16,492 nt of DNA from contig NZ_JAIWON010000064.1 of the NCBI RefSeq assembly GCF_020216885.1, positions 1 to 16,492 on the forward strand, given 5' to 3'. The notes under the pieces are model-generated. The model had not been told where the DNA came from and made no database searches. It was given only the letters and a program-made list of their open reading frames with translations. A program made the translations under genes and the position numbers. Positions 1 through 7,296 of the stretch are shown here, piece by piece. This DNA comes from Zymomonas sp. Lineage in GTDB: Bacteria > Pseudomonadota > Alphaproteobacteria > Sphingomonadales > Sphingomonadaceae. Positions within the stretch are counted from its first letter, which is position 1. Each line of letters starts with the position of its first letter.

Positions 1-60
1 TATAACAAAATATGTTATAATAAAATTTGTCTATCGAGAGTGAACCCAAGATGAATGTCT

Positions 61-80
61 TTTAAGACCGCCGTCTTAAA
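61..80. repeat. Perfect 8-bp inverted repeat covering the trpS stop codon
   Basis: TTTAAGAC and GTCTTAAA, separated by CGCC, form a perfect stem over the last codons and stop of trpS. In the transcript it could fold into a short hairpin. No U-run follows on the trpS strand, so it is not a convincing intrinsic terminator. It may be chance, or a 3' end stabiliser. Confidence 0.4.
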
Positions 81-1210
81 CCCATGCTGCGATAGGCCTT
101 ATTTAAGGTTTTTTCGGCAATCACTGCGGCCTTTTCGGCTCCTTGTGATAAAATACGGTCAATCTCGGCAGGGTCATTTTTGAAGCCTGCTAATTTGTCG
201 CGGATGGGCGCAATGGATTCTACAACCAGATCAGCCAAAGCGGGTTTGAACTGACCAAAGCCCTGACCAGAAAATTGCTGCAATACATCGCCAAGGGATT
301 CGCCTTTTAACGCACTGTAAATGCCCAATAAATTTTTGGCTTCGGGACGATCGGCTAAACCTTCTTCATTTTCGGGGATCGGATCGGGATCGGTTTTGGC
401 CTTACGAATTTTCTGGGCGATATCGTCATTGCTGTCTGTCAAATTGATCCGGCTTAAATCGGACGGATCGGATTTTGACATTTTCGAGCTACCATTTCTC
501 AAAGACATTACGCGGGCAGCGGTTTTTTGAATGATCGGTTCCGGCAAGGTAAAGACAGGCATAAATTTTTGCCCACTATTTCCGTTTTTATCATGTAAAT
601 ATTCGTCGATCAGGCCATTAATATAATTTTTGGCTTCTTTTTCAGTATACTTTCCACCTTTCGTGAGCAGATTTAAACGTCTTTCTAATATATCATTGTT
701 GAATTTTGTCGCGATATCCCGCGCCAATTCCAAATGCTGTTTCTGATCTTCGCCAACCGGAACATGGGTGGCCTGATACAGCATGACATCGGCTGCCTGT
801 AAGACCGGATAGGTATAAAGGCCGACAGATGCCCCCTCACGATTTTTACCGGATTTTTCCTTGAATTGCGTCATCCGGTTCAACCAGCCAATGCGGGCAA
901 CACAATTCAATAACCATGCCATTTCGGAATGGGCGGCGACATCGGATTGAGCAAAGAAAATTGCCTTTTCGGGATCAATCCCCGAAGCCAGCAAAGTCGC
1001 TGCCATATTGCGGATATTTTCGGCTAATTCATCCGGTGCTTGCGGCATGGTGATGGCATGGAGATCCGCCAGAAAAAAGACACAGCTATCGCCGTCTTTC
1101 ATCTCGTTTTGCATGACAACCCAATTACGGATAGCGCCCAGATAATTACCGAGATGCAGATTTCCGGTTGGCTGGATACCTGAAACGATACGTTTATTCT
1201 TGCTCGTCAT
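62..1210 (-). CDS. trpS: Tryptophanyl-tRNA synthetase
   Basis: Cytoplasmic class I aminoacyl-tRNA synthetase that charges tRNA-Trp with tryptophan using ATP. Seen in the 382-residue product: the HIGH-type motif HLGN at residues 19-22 within a GNLHLGNYLGA context, and a perfect KMSKS loop at 243-247 followed by DPSDLSRINLTD, as is usual in alphaproteobacterial TrpS. The family is usually about 330-350 residues; the excess here lies mainly in a hydrophilic, Lys/Asn-rich stretch at about residues 173-216, between NND and the PVFTLPEP segment. That stretch is encoded by DNA of roughly 31% GC. The ATG start follows murJ by 20 bp, with AGCAGG upstream as ribosome binding site, so the two genes are probably co-transcribed. 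The stop codon lies in a short palindrome. Identity is certain; the role of the insertion is unknown. Confidence 0.97.
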   Translation of the reverse strand: MTSKNKRIVSGIQPTGNLHLGNYLGAIRNWVVMQNEMKDGDSCVFFLADLHAITMPQAPDELAENIRNMAATLLASGIDPEKAIFFAQSDVAAHSEMAWLLNCVARIGWLNRMTQFKEKSGKNREGASVGLYTYPVLQAADVMLYQATHVPVGEDQKQHLELARDIATKFNNDILERRLNLLTKGGKYTEKEAKNYINGLIDEYLHDKNGNSGQKFMPVFTLPEPIIQKTAARVMSLRNGSSKMSKSDPSDLSRINLTDSNDDIAQKIRKAKTDPDPIPENEEGLADRPEAKNLLGIYSALKGESLGDVLQQFSGQGFGQFKPALADLVVESIAPIRDKLAGFKNDPAEIDRILSQGAEKAAVIAEKTLNKAYRSMGLRRRS

Positions 1211-1230
1211 ATTTTTGATACCTGCTAAAA

Positions 1231-2844
1231 TTATCGTTTATAGCGACGCTGTAAGTAAAATTTTATTTCTTTTAAAGGGAATGTGCCAATCAAAGCGGCT
1301 GTTCCGAAATATAAAACAGAACCAAACAGCAATAATAGGGAAAGGGTGGCAATACGATAGATAACGCTGCCCGTTGCCATATGATTAAGCCAAGGAAGGC
1401 AAGGCCATAATCCAGCGGCCATAACAAGGCTGGCAATAATGATTTTGATCGTGCGGGTAAAAAGCTGACGATCACAGGCAAAATGATTTCTATGCCGTAA
1501 TAATCCGTAAAGCATGATGACATTTGCCCAAGCTGCAATCGCTGTTGATAACGCCAGACCAACATGACCAAAAGGCTTAATGAATAATAAATTCAATATC
1601 AGATTAAGAAGCATGGCGATAATCGCAACACGGACAGGGGTGCGGGTGTCGGTGCGGGCATGAAATCCGGGAGTCAGGATTTTAATCAAAACATAGGCGG
1701 GCAAACCCAGCGAAAAAGCGGTCAAGGCTTGTGCCGAATAGATGCTATCGCTTGCGGAAAATGCCCCATGTTGCAACAAGGCTGAAATCAGTGGCATCGA
1801 AGCAATGACTAAACCGAAAGCCGCAGGCACCGTCAAAAATAAAGCTAATTCAATTGCTCTATTCTGGGTATGAATAGCGGCTTCCGTCTGATCTTCTGCC
1901 AATTGTCGTGACAAACTTGGTAAAATAGCGGTGCCAATACCGATCCCCACCAATCCTAGGGGAAGCTGATTAAGGCGATCGGCATAATATAGATAAGAAA
2001 CGGCGCCTTCAGGTAAAAAACGGGCAGCCAAAGCGGTCGAAATCAATAGATTGAATTGCACGGCACCCGCGCCCAAGGCAGCAGGCCAAGTGATCGAAAG
2101 CATCTTTTTAACCGCAGGTGTTAATTTCGGCCAATGGGGATAAAGGCGGACATTCGCCGATCGGCAAGCCCATATCAGCCAGCCCAATTGCAAAACGCCT
2201 GACAGGCTGACCGCAATCGCTTGGGTCTCGGCGGTCATCGCTGGATTATGGCTGCGAAAAAAGACCAGCCCGATAATCAACCCAACATTCAACAAAATAG
2301 GGGCGGCAGCATTCACCCAAAAACGATGAAGGGAATTCAGAATCCCACCCAAAAGGGTTACAATCGAAATAAGTGCTAGATAGGGCATGGTTAGCCGCGT
2401 TAAAAAAACAGCCAACTGAAATTCGCCTGCGCTTCCCATCGGGAACCCACCCGTCATGATGCGCACAATAGGGGCAGCGGCAGCGATCATCCCTATTTCA
2501 AAAATAATCAGCAAGGGTAACAAAACAGATAACACATCACTGGCAAATCGTAATCCGGCGGCAAAGCCGTTTTGCCCTTTCTTTTCAGCCTCGGAAATCG
2601 TGCGGTTAAACATCGGAACAAAGGCAGAAGCAAAAGCACCTTCTGCGAATAAAGCTCTGAAAAGATTGGGTAATCGCCATGCGATCAAAAAGGCATCATT
2701 CGCCGACCCAGCCCCAAGATATTGCGCGCCAAGGGTATCCCGAATAAATCCGAGTATCCGGCTTATAAGGGTTAATCCCCCGATAGTTGCGGTTGCTTTG
2801 AAAAGATGAAATCGTCCGGAGGCAGGCTGAGTTTTATGTGTCAT
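1231..2844 (-). CDS. murJ: Lipid II flippase MurJ (MviN family)
   Basis: Polytopic inner-membrane protein of the MOP exporter superfamily that flips lipid II to the periplasmic face for peptidoglycan synthesis. The chosen product is 537 residues with many hydrophobic segments, consistent with the family's 14 helices. Seen: the N-terminal ISRILGFIRD segment with the family's arginines (R29, R35) and D36, and the signature ADRLNQLPLGLVGIGIGTAILPSLSR region in mid-protein (given here in family form; it lies near residues 290-315). The ATG at 2844 is preferred over an in-frame GTG at 2895, because the longer version would run through the hairpin terminator behind secB and add 17 residues not typical of MurJ. 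The ribosome binding site of the ATG is weak. It is followed by trpS after 20 bp. No clear promoter was identified between the terminator and the start. Confidence 0.95.
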   Translation of the reverse strand: MTHKTQPASGRFHLFKATATIGGLTLISRILGFIRDTLGAQYLGAGSANDAFLIAWRLPNLFRALFAEGAFASAFVPMFNRTISEAEKKGQNGFAAGLRFASDVLSVLLPLLIIFEIGMIAAAAPIVRIMTGGFPMGSAGEFQLAVFLTRLTMPYLALISIVTLLGGILNSLHRFWVNAAAPILLNVGLIIGLVFFRSHNPAMTAETQAIAVSLSGVLQLGWLIWACRSANVRLYPHWPKLTPAVKKMLSITWPAALGAGAVQFNLLISTALAARFLPEGAVSYLYYADRLNQLPLGLVGIGIGTAILPSLSRQLAEDQTEAAIHTQNRAIELALFLTVPAAFGLVIASMPLISALLQHGAFSASDSIYSAQALTAFSLGLPAYVLIKILTPGFHARTDTRTPVRVAIIAMLLNLILNLLFIKPFGHVGLALSTAIAAWANVIMLYGLLRHRNHFACDRQLFTRTIKIIIASLVMAAGLWPCLPWLNHMATGSVIYRIATLSLLLLFGSVLYFGTAALIGTFPLKEIKFYLQRRYKR

Positions 2845-2865
2845 ATTGTCATCTGGATAAGAGTA

Positions 2866-2892
2866 AAGAAAGCCGCTCAAAAGCGGCTTTCT
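2866..2892 (-). terminator. Hairpin terminator after secB
   Basis: An 11-bp perfect stem (2867-2877 with 2882-2892, core AAAGCCGCT/AGCGGCTTT) closes a 4-nt loop. On the minus strand it is followed by only a few T residues (TTTACTC). It sits between the secB stop and the murJ ATG, so it should limit read-through from secB into murJ-trpS. The short T-run makes full termination uncertain. Confidence 0.65.
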
Positions 2893-2928
2893 CACATCAT
2901 GGTGACCCTTATAAAATAGAATACATGA

Positions 2929-3423
2929 TTAAGCCTGACCGGCTGGCTCGGCATTGGACAGCATATCTTGCTGTTCGGTTTGCTGCATATAAAGCGCGGC
3001 AAAGTCGATTGGTTCCAACATCAAAGGCGGGAAATTACCATCACGGACAGAATCGGCAAGGATGCGCCGGACGAAAGGAAACAGGATGCGTGGGGCTTCG
3101 ATGTAAAGGAAAGGCTGGATTTGGTCTGCCGGAACATTTTTGATGGCAAATAAACCACTGTAAACCAGCTCGACATGGAAAACGACGCCTTCATCGGCCT
3201 TGGCAGAAACATCGACTTTCAAAGCCACTTCATAGACATCCTGCGCCATTGGCTGAGTGCCGATATTGAACTGCACTTCGATATGAGGCTGGGTCTGCCA
3301 CTGATAAACAGCCGGAGCATTCGGATTTTCAAAAGAAAGATCTTTAATATACTGGGCAAGAATACTGACCTGCGGCAAATGGTCGGTATCCGCATTTGAA
3401 GCATTAAAATTGTTTCCTGACAT
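2929..3423 (-). CDS. secB: Protein-export chaperone SecB
   Basis: Cytosolic tetrameric chaperone that keeps precursor proteins unfolded and hands them to SecA for Sec export. The 164-residue product has the normal alphaproteobacterial length. It shows the typical beginning (a short polar N-terminus, then SILAQYIKDLSFENPNAP), an internal EVALKVDV segment, and the highly conserved IEAPRILFPFVRRILADSVRDGNFPP-type region (residues about 110-135; described, not copied in full) followed by LMLEPIDFAALY. An upstream in-frame ATG at 3534 would add 37 residues, but the ATG at 3423 has a good AGGA site 7 nt upstream and matches the family, so it is chosen. It is divergent from timA, as in many alphaproteobacteria. 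Its leader may contain a stable hairpin (3471-3504). Confidence 0.96.
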   Translation of the reverse strand: MSGNNFNASNADTDHLPQVSILAQYIKDLSFENPNAPAVYQWQTQPHIEVQFNIGTQPMAQDVYEVALKVDVSAKADEGVVFHVELVYSGLFAIKNVPADQIQPFLYIEAPRILFPFVRRILADSVRDGNFPPLMLEPIDFAALYMQQTEQQDMLSNAEPAGQA

Positions 3424-3470
3424 AATGGCATCCTCGCTGCGTTTGGATTGATCTTGAATGATGGCGCAAA

Positions 3471-3504
3471 ACCCCCGATCATGAAAGAGAAATGATCGAG
3501 GGGT
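3471..3504 (-). promoter_or_regulatory. Stem-loop in the secB leader (possible attenuator)
   Basis: ACCCCCGATCAT at 3471-3482 pairs with ATGATCGAGGGGT at 3492-3504, giving a 12-bp stem with one bulged base and a 9-nt loop. On the minus strand the stem is followed by TTTTGCG; on the plus strand by ATTTTTG. It lies about 48 nt upstream of the secB start and, if the TATAAT at 3546-3551 is the promoter, just inside the transcript. It could be an attenuator or bidirectional terminator; function is inferred from structure only. Confidence 0.45.
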
Positions 3505-3545
3505 ATTTTTGTTCGATAGGAACAAAGCGCCCAAGGGTAAATGAA

Positions 3546-3551
3546 ATTATA
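3546..3551 (-). promoter_or_regulatory. secB: Candidate -10 element for secB
   Basis: A perfect TATAAT reads on the minus strand about 120 bp upstream of the secB start. No good -35 hexamer lies at 16-18 bp, so this call rests on the -10 alone. The intergenic stretch 3424-3889 otherwise holds only the leader stem-loop and the timA promoter; no convincing gene was seen in it. Confidence 0.4.
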
Positions 3552-3800
3552 GTCACTCGGACAAGATAAACTCTACTCTATAATCCAGCGCTTTCTCTTT
3601 TGAATATCGCTTTTCCCTATCCGGCTTTTACGCTCGGAAATCTTTAATATTGATGACAATAATCGACTTTTTCAAAGAAAACCCTTCAAATGAAGTCTTT
3701 TTTGCTTCTTTTTGCATAAAGAATACCGCTTCTTTGTGTCTTTTTTCGGCCTGTTGCGTTAAAAATAGGGCTATTTTCGTCAAGAAGGGGCAGATGCTGT

Positions 3801-3829
3801 TTGAAAGGCGGCATCATCTTGCCTATATA
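3801..3829 (+). promoter_or_regulatory. Candidate promoter of the timA-mltA-smrA group
   Basis: TTGAAA at 3801-3806 and TATATA at 3824-3829 are separated by 17 bp, close to the sigma-70 consensus. Transcription would begin near 3836, giving a leader of about 54 nt before the timA GTG. Confidence 0.5.
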
Positions 3830-3889
3830 TAAAAGATTAAATATTTCAGCCGGAATGAAATTCTGCTGTATTTTGCATTTGGAGGCATA

Positions 3890-4543
3890 GTGGTCGAGAT
3901 TGTTGTTCTTGTGGTAGTGGCTGCCGGGCTTTGTGGATGGCTTTACAATGTCCTTGGGCGCCGTACCGGCCACGAACAGAGTTTTACCAAACCTGCCGAG
4001 GCTTCAACGACTGTCGTTGCCCAACCCAATACGGCGTTGTTGCTGCCTGCTTCCGAACAGAAAAAGCGGGAAGAGATTGTTCAACCCGAAGCATGGGATG
4101 GAATCCGGCGTATTGTCAGCCGTGACGCTCATTTTGATCTGACCGGATTTATCGAAGGCGCAAAATCAGCCTATGGCAAGATTTTAGAAGCCTTCTGGCA
4201 AAATGACCGGAGCAAACTGGCTGACATGGTCAGCAAAGACGTTTTCGAGACTTTTCAGCAAGTGATCGAAAAACGCGAAGCCGAAGGAAGCCGTCTTGAA
4301 AATCGCCTCGTCAATATTGACAAGGCTTTGGTTCAAAAAGCCGGTATCGAAGGCGATAATGCCATTATCACGGTCAGCTATGACGCTTGGATTTCGACGA
4401 TGCTTCGCAATCACGAAGGGATCATGATTGCTGGTTCATCCACTGATGCGCTGCCGACCCATGATGTCTGGACATTCAGCCGTAATATCAAACAGGAACC
4501 CAAAACCAACTGGTTGTTGGTAGAAACCTTGGCCGCCTCCTGA
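3890..4543 (+). CDS. timA: Tim44-like domain protein TimA
   Basis: Alphaproteobacterial homologue of the mitochondrial Tim44 C-terminal domain, thought to act at the inner membrane and linked to protein export or envelope assembly; its exact bacterial role is not settled. The 217-residue product starts with a single hydrophobic anchor (residues 2-19), followed by the characteristic LGRRTGHEQ motif. After a variable linker comes a Tim44-like domain (about 75-217) with FIEGAKSAYGKILEAFWQNDRSKL and an ending VWTFSRNIKQEPKTNWLLVET, both described here as family hallmarks. The GTG start is set by GGAGG only 4 nt upstream and by the membrane anchor beginning right at it. It is divergent from secB and first in a run leading to mltA and smrA, an order common in this class. 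Confidence 0.9.
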   Translation: MVEIVVLVVVAAGLCGWLYNVLGRRTGHEQSFTKPAEASTTVVAQPNTALLLPASEQKKREEIVQPEAWDGIRRIVSRDAHFDLTGFIEGAKSAYGKILEAFWQNDRSKLADMVSKDVFETFQQVIEKREAEGSRLENRLVNIDKALVQKAGIEGDNAIITVSYDAWISTMLRNHEGIMIAGSSTDALPTHDVWTFSRNIKQEPKTNWLLVETLAAS

Positions 4544-4584
4544 CTTGTGCGGCAAGGGTGTTTCTATTTGAATGAAGAGTAGCA

Positions 4585-4893
4585 ATGAAAAAATCTTTTA
4601 TTCTGTTCATTGCTGTAACGGCTTTGACAGGATGTAGCGGCTGGCCAGATGGTCAGCGGCCAGCTTCTACTGGCTTTGATCAATCACAAAATAGCTATCA
4701 CATTCCGAATATGCCTTATGAGTATGATCACTCACCATCAAATAGTGATGCATTCGATTCATCTCAAACAACGATGAATAATGAAGCGCTCTATTATGAA
4801 GACAAAGCATGGCGTGCAAAAAATATCAGGGATCGTGATACTAATTTTTCCAAATATCTTTTGGCTAAAAAACATCAAGAGCAACCAGATTGA
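4585..4893 (+). CDS. Small putative lipoprotein, unrecognised family
   Basis: I do not recognise this 102-residue protein. It begins with a short signal peptide (MKKSFILFIAVTA) ending in the lipobox LTGC, so Cys16 or thereabouts should be lipidated and the protein exported. The mature part is polar and rich in Ser, Asn, Asp and Tyr, with no obvious fold or repeat; the C-terminal third is charged. GAAGAG sits 5 nt upstream of the ATG. The TGA stop overlaps the preferred TTG start of mltA, suggesting co-translation with that lytic transglycosylase. Its DNA looks AT-richer than its neighbours. It interrupts the timA-mltA adjacency I would expect, so it may be lineage-specific. An envelope role near MltA is a guess from position. 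Confidence 0.8.
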   Translation: MKKSFILFIAVTALTGCSGWPDGQRPASTGFDQSQNSYHIPNMPYEYDHSPSNSDAFDSSQTTMNNEALYYEDKAWRAKNIRDRDTNFSKYLLAKKHQEQPD

Positions 4894-6230
4894 ATATTAT
4901 GCGTATTGATTTAGCCAAAAATAGTATCGCTTATGCGCGGCATATTCAGATTATCGTCTTTTTAAGTCTGGGTATTTTGACCCTATCTGCTTGTCAGACA
5001 TCTCGACCGACGGCCTCTCATTCTCTGCCTGAAAAAACCAAAGCCCCAGCTGCACCCAAAAAACAGGCCTCTGTCCCTAAAAAGGCGAGCGCTTTGGATG
5101 TCCGACCTCAATCTATTCCGGTTTCTCGCTTGGGATTGACGGAAGAGAACGCCAAAAAAGCCTTGGATGCCTTTCGATTATCCTGTCCATTCCTGACATC
5201 CCATCCTGATAAAAGCGGATTGACTGCGGCTAATGATTGGCTTCCAGCTTGTCAGGCGGCCAAAAATTTAAATAGCACGTCATCGACCAATGCTACGGCT
5301 TTCTTTGATCGCTATTTCGATCCGGTTTCTGTCGGGGGCGGGGATGCCTTTGTAACAGGCTATTATGAACCGGAAATAGCCGCTTCCAGCCAATCGAAAA
5401 ACGGTTACGCGCCCATTTATAAAGTGCCTTCCGATTTGGTGGAAACCAATCTTGAAGATTTCTTCCCTGACATGAAAGGTAAACACTTCAAAGGCCGCGT
5501 TAAAAAAGGCCATTTGGTGCCTTATTATACACGGGCAGAAATCAACAAAGGTGCCTTGGATAACCGCCATCTTGAAATTGCTTGGGCAGTTGATCCGGTG
5601 GCTTTGTTCTTCCTGCAAATTCAAGGCTCCGGTCGGCTCAATCTTGAAGACGGGCGCGTTATTCGCATCGGTTACGCTAATCAAAATGGCCGCGAATATA
5701 CCGCTATCGGGCGTTTATTGGTCGATAAAGGCGTTATTGAGAAAGGCCATGCCACGATGGCGGGCATTGTCGAATGGCTCCATAACCATCCTGACCAAGC
5801 GCCGTCGATCATGGAAAGCAATAAAAGCTATGTTTTTTTTCGTGAATTGAAAGAAACGGGGCCTTTGGGTGCGCTTTCTGTGCCGGTTACGTCCCAGATA
5901 TCCCTTGCAGTTGACCCATCTTATACGCCATTAGGGGCTCCTGTTTTTTTAATGCTTGATTCAAAGCATGGTGGTAATGCAGCATTTGCGAATGGTCTCT
6001 GGATTGCGCAAGACAAAGGTGGCGCAATAAAAGGGGCTAATCGTTTCGATAGCTATTGGGGATATGGCGACAAAGCCGAACATATCGCTGGTGGTCTCGC
6101 CAGCCATGGTTCTGCATGGCTTTTGTTACCGAAAGGAGTAGCCGCGGGTCTCGGTTCTGGAAAAAATGGCAAAGCGCAACGGGAGACAAAAATATCCGCA
6201 GCAAGCGGAGAGGGTAACAAACCCGCCTAA
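4890..6230 (+). CDS. mltA: Membrane-bound lytic murein transglycosylase A
   Basis: Outer-membrane lipoprotein that cleaves peptidoglycan glycan strands with formation of 1,6-anhydromuramic acid. Seen in the 446-residue product: a signal peptide with lipobox LSAC (Cys35), a Pro/Lys/Ala-rich linker, the MltA domain with GYYEP (157-161) and QIQGSGRL (243-250), and a C-terminal 3D domain with AQDKGGAIKG and NRFDSYWG. Asp375 and Asp387 correspond to the conserved aspartates of the family, the first being the likely catalytic acid. The TTG at 4890 is chosen because AAGAG lies 8 nt upstream and it overlaps the previous stop; an ATG at 4899 is the alternative, and removes only three residues. The hydrophilic C-terminal tail after the 3D domain overlaps the beginning of smrA by 65 nt. 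Confidence 0.94.
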   Translation: MNIMRIDLAKNSIAYARHIQIIVFLSLGILTLSACQTSRPTASHSLPEKTKAPAAPKKQASVPKKASALDVRPQSIPVSRLGLTEENAKKALDAFRLSCPFLTSHPDKSGLTAANDWLPACQAAKNLNSTSSTNATAFFDRYFDPVSVGGGDAFVTGYYEPEIAASSQSKNGYAPIYKVPSDLVETNLEDFFPDMKGKHFKGRVKKGHLVPYYTRAEINKGALDNRHLEIAWAVDPVALFFLQIQGSGRLNLEDGRVIRIGYANQNGREYTAIGRLLVDKGVIEKGHATMAGIVEWLHNHPDQAPSIMESNKSYVFFRELKETGPLGALSVPVTSQISLAVDPSYTPLGAPVFLMLDSKHGGNAAFANGLWIAQDKGGAIKGANRFDSYWGYGDKAEHIAGGLASHGSAWLLLPKGVAAGLGSGKNGKAQRETKISAASGEGNKPA

Positions 6231-6852
6231 TCGGCAAGAGAAAACGACTTCTTTTGCCGGAAGAAAACCTGCACCCAAATATCTTTCTTCCGAAGAGCTG
6301 GCTTTATGGCAGAAAGTTGCTGTCACTGTTACGCCTTTAGAGCCGGAACGCTATCAATCCTTGGCTGACTTGCTCAATAAAAATATTACACCCACCGCCA
6401 AAGCTCCGCCGCTTTCAAAACTCCGAAAAGAAATAGAAAATCGCCACAGAAAGATTCCTCCCGCACCCATTAGCCCTTCTCCAAAAAAATCTTCGGATAC
6501 GCTTGATGGCTCATGGGATCGCAAATTAAGCAAAGGCAGCGTCGAGCCTGAACGGAGTATCGACTTGCACGGCTATACTATGACCAGTGCCTATCGCGTT
6601 TTGGAATCAGCGCTTTCCCAAGCCATCCGGCAAGGTATCCGTGTTTTACTGATTATTACAGGTCGTCCGCCACGGCGTAATGAACATGGTATTATTACGC
6701 GTGGTCTTATTCGCGGCGCTATCGGTGATTGGCTTAATTTTTCGCCCTATTCCAGCCATATCGCCGCCGTCAGAAATGCCCATCCCCGTCATGGTGGGGC
6801 AGGGGCGCTCTATGTCATCCTCCGTCGTCGCCGCGACGAAACAAAATATTAA
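6166..6852 (+). CDS. smrA: Smr-domain protein (Smr/MutS2 C-terminal family)
   Basis: The 228-residue product ends in a Smr domain (about 128-225), a fold found in nicking or RNA-cleaving endonucleases and in MutS2. Seen: the DLHG motif at residues 133-136, the LLIITG strand, and the HGGAGALYVILRRR ending typical of stand-alone proteobacterial Smr proteins. The N-terminal half carries the SSEELALWQKVAVTVTPL segment common to alphaproteobacterial members, then a basic, proline-rich linker. The start at 6166 lies inside mltA (65-nt overlap) and has GGA about 6 nt upstream. No later in-frame start was found before the conserved LSSEELALW region, so the overlap seems real. The substrate is unknown; DNA repair or RNA cleavage are both possible. 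Confidence 0.9.
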   Translation: MAKRNGRQKYPQQAERVTNPPNRQEKTTSFAGRKPAPKYLSSEELALWQKVAVTVTPLEPERYQSLADLLNKNITPTAKAPPLSKLRKEIENRHRKIPPAPISPSPKKSSDTLDGSWDRKLSKGSVEPERSIDLHGYTMTSAYRVLESALSQAIRQGIRVLLIITGRPPRRNEHGIITRGLIRGAIGDWLNFSPYSSHIAAVRNAHPRHGGAGALYVILRRRRDETKY

Positions 6853-6953
6853 TTCCAAAATAAATAAAACTGATTATCAGAGATTTTCTTTAATATCTGC
6901 TAAACAAGGGGCATAGATGGCTTTTGATCGCCTAATATTCATCCAGCCTTATA

Positions 6954-7241
6954 ATGAAAATACGGAAAGCACCCATTGGATTTTCATGGAAAACTTTCTT
7001 TTTTGGTCTGTGGCCAGCTATTTTTAGAGGCAGTTGGAAATACGCCCTTTTAATGTTTTTAACTATGTTTCCAACCTTAGGTCTTTCTACCCTTATATGG
7101 TCATTTATCTTTAATCGTCTTTATTTAAACAGCTTACTAGAAGACGGCTTCCGACTGAAAATTGCGGAACGAGGCAGTTCTGTTGAAAGAATATCGGCTT
7201 ATAGCCGGATGAATATCGCCCTTATAGCGGATAGCGAATAA
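6954..7241 (+). CDS. Small membrane protein, DUF2628-like
   Basis: A 95-residue protein with GFSWKTFFFGLWPAIFRGSWKYAL near its start, a pattern I associate with the DUF2628 family of small inner-membrane proteins. That family has no established function. Two hydrophobic stretches are visible (about 11-25 and 29-57), followed by a charged C-terminal tail. The ribosome binding site is weak. It lies 101 bp after smrA on the same strand and ends before a strong hairpin, so it may be the last gene of the timA run or have its own promoter. Family assignment is by eye. Confidence 0.7.
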   Translation: MKIRKAPIGFSWKTFFFGLWPAIFRGSWKYALLMFLTMFPTLGLSTLIWSFIFNRLYLNSLLEDGFRLKIAERGSSVERISAYSRMNIALIADSE

Positions 7242-7253
7242 AAACATTCGCCG

Positions 7254-7286
7254 TAATCCGGAATTATATAGAATAATTCCGGATTA
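7254..7286. terminator. Hairpin between convergent genes
   Basis: A 13-bp perfect inverted repeat, TAATCCGGAATTA (7254-7266) and TAATTCCGGATTA (7274-7286), with a 7-nt loop. It lies between the ends of the DUF2628-like gene and dapE, so it probably serves both directions. Neither side has a U-run, so it is not a classical intrinsic terminator and may act with Rho or as a 3' end barrier. Confidence 0.6.
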
Positions 7287-7296
7287 ACAGGCTCCT

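Noticed and set aside
1..19. Inverted repeat TATAACA/TGTTATA downstream of trpS as a terminator
   Set aside because: It is only A/T pairs, with no T-run of note, and it is at the window edge, so it cannot be judged.
2845..2895. GTG start for a longer MurJ
   Set aside because: It would place the strong hairpin behind secB inside the coding sequence and add an atypical N-terminus.
3650..3832. Open frame of 60 codons on the plus strand in the secB-timA gap
   Set aside because: It has no good ribosome binding site, no recognisable protein character, and it overlaps the likely timA promoter.
3686..3973. Open frame of 95 codons on the minus strand across the timA start
   Set aside because: It overlaps the timA start and promoter, and its sequence looks like random translation of non-coding and antisense DNA.
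6917..7027. ATG-started short open frame overlapping the DUF2628-like gene in another frame, suggesting a frameshift
   Set aside because: The downstream frame alone gives the family's usual beginning with its own ATG, so no frameshift needs to be assumed.
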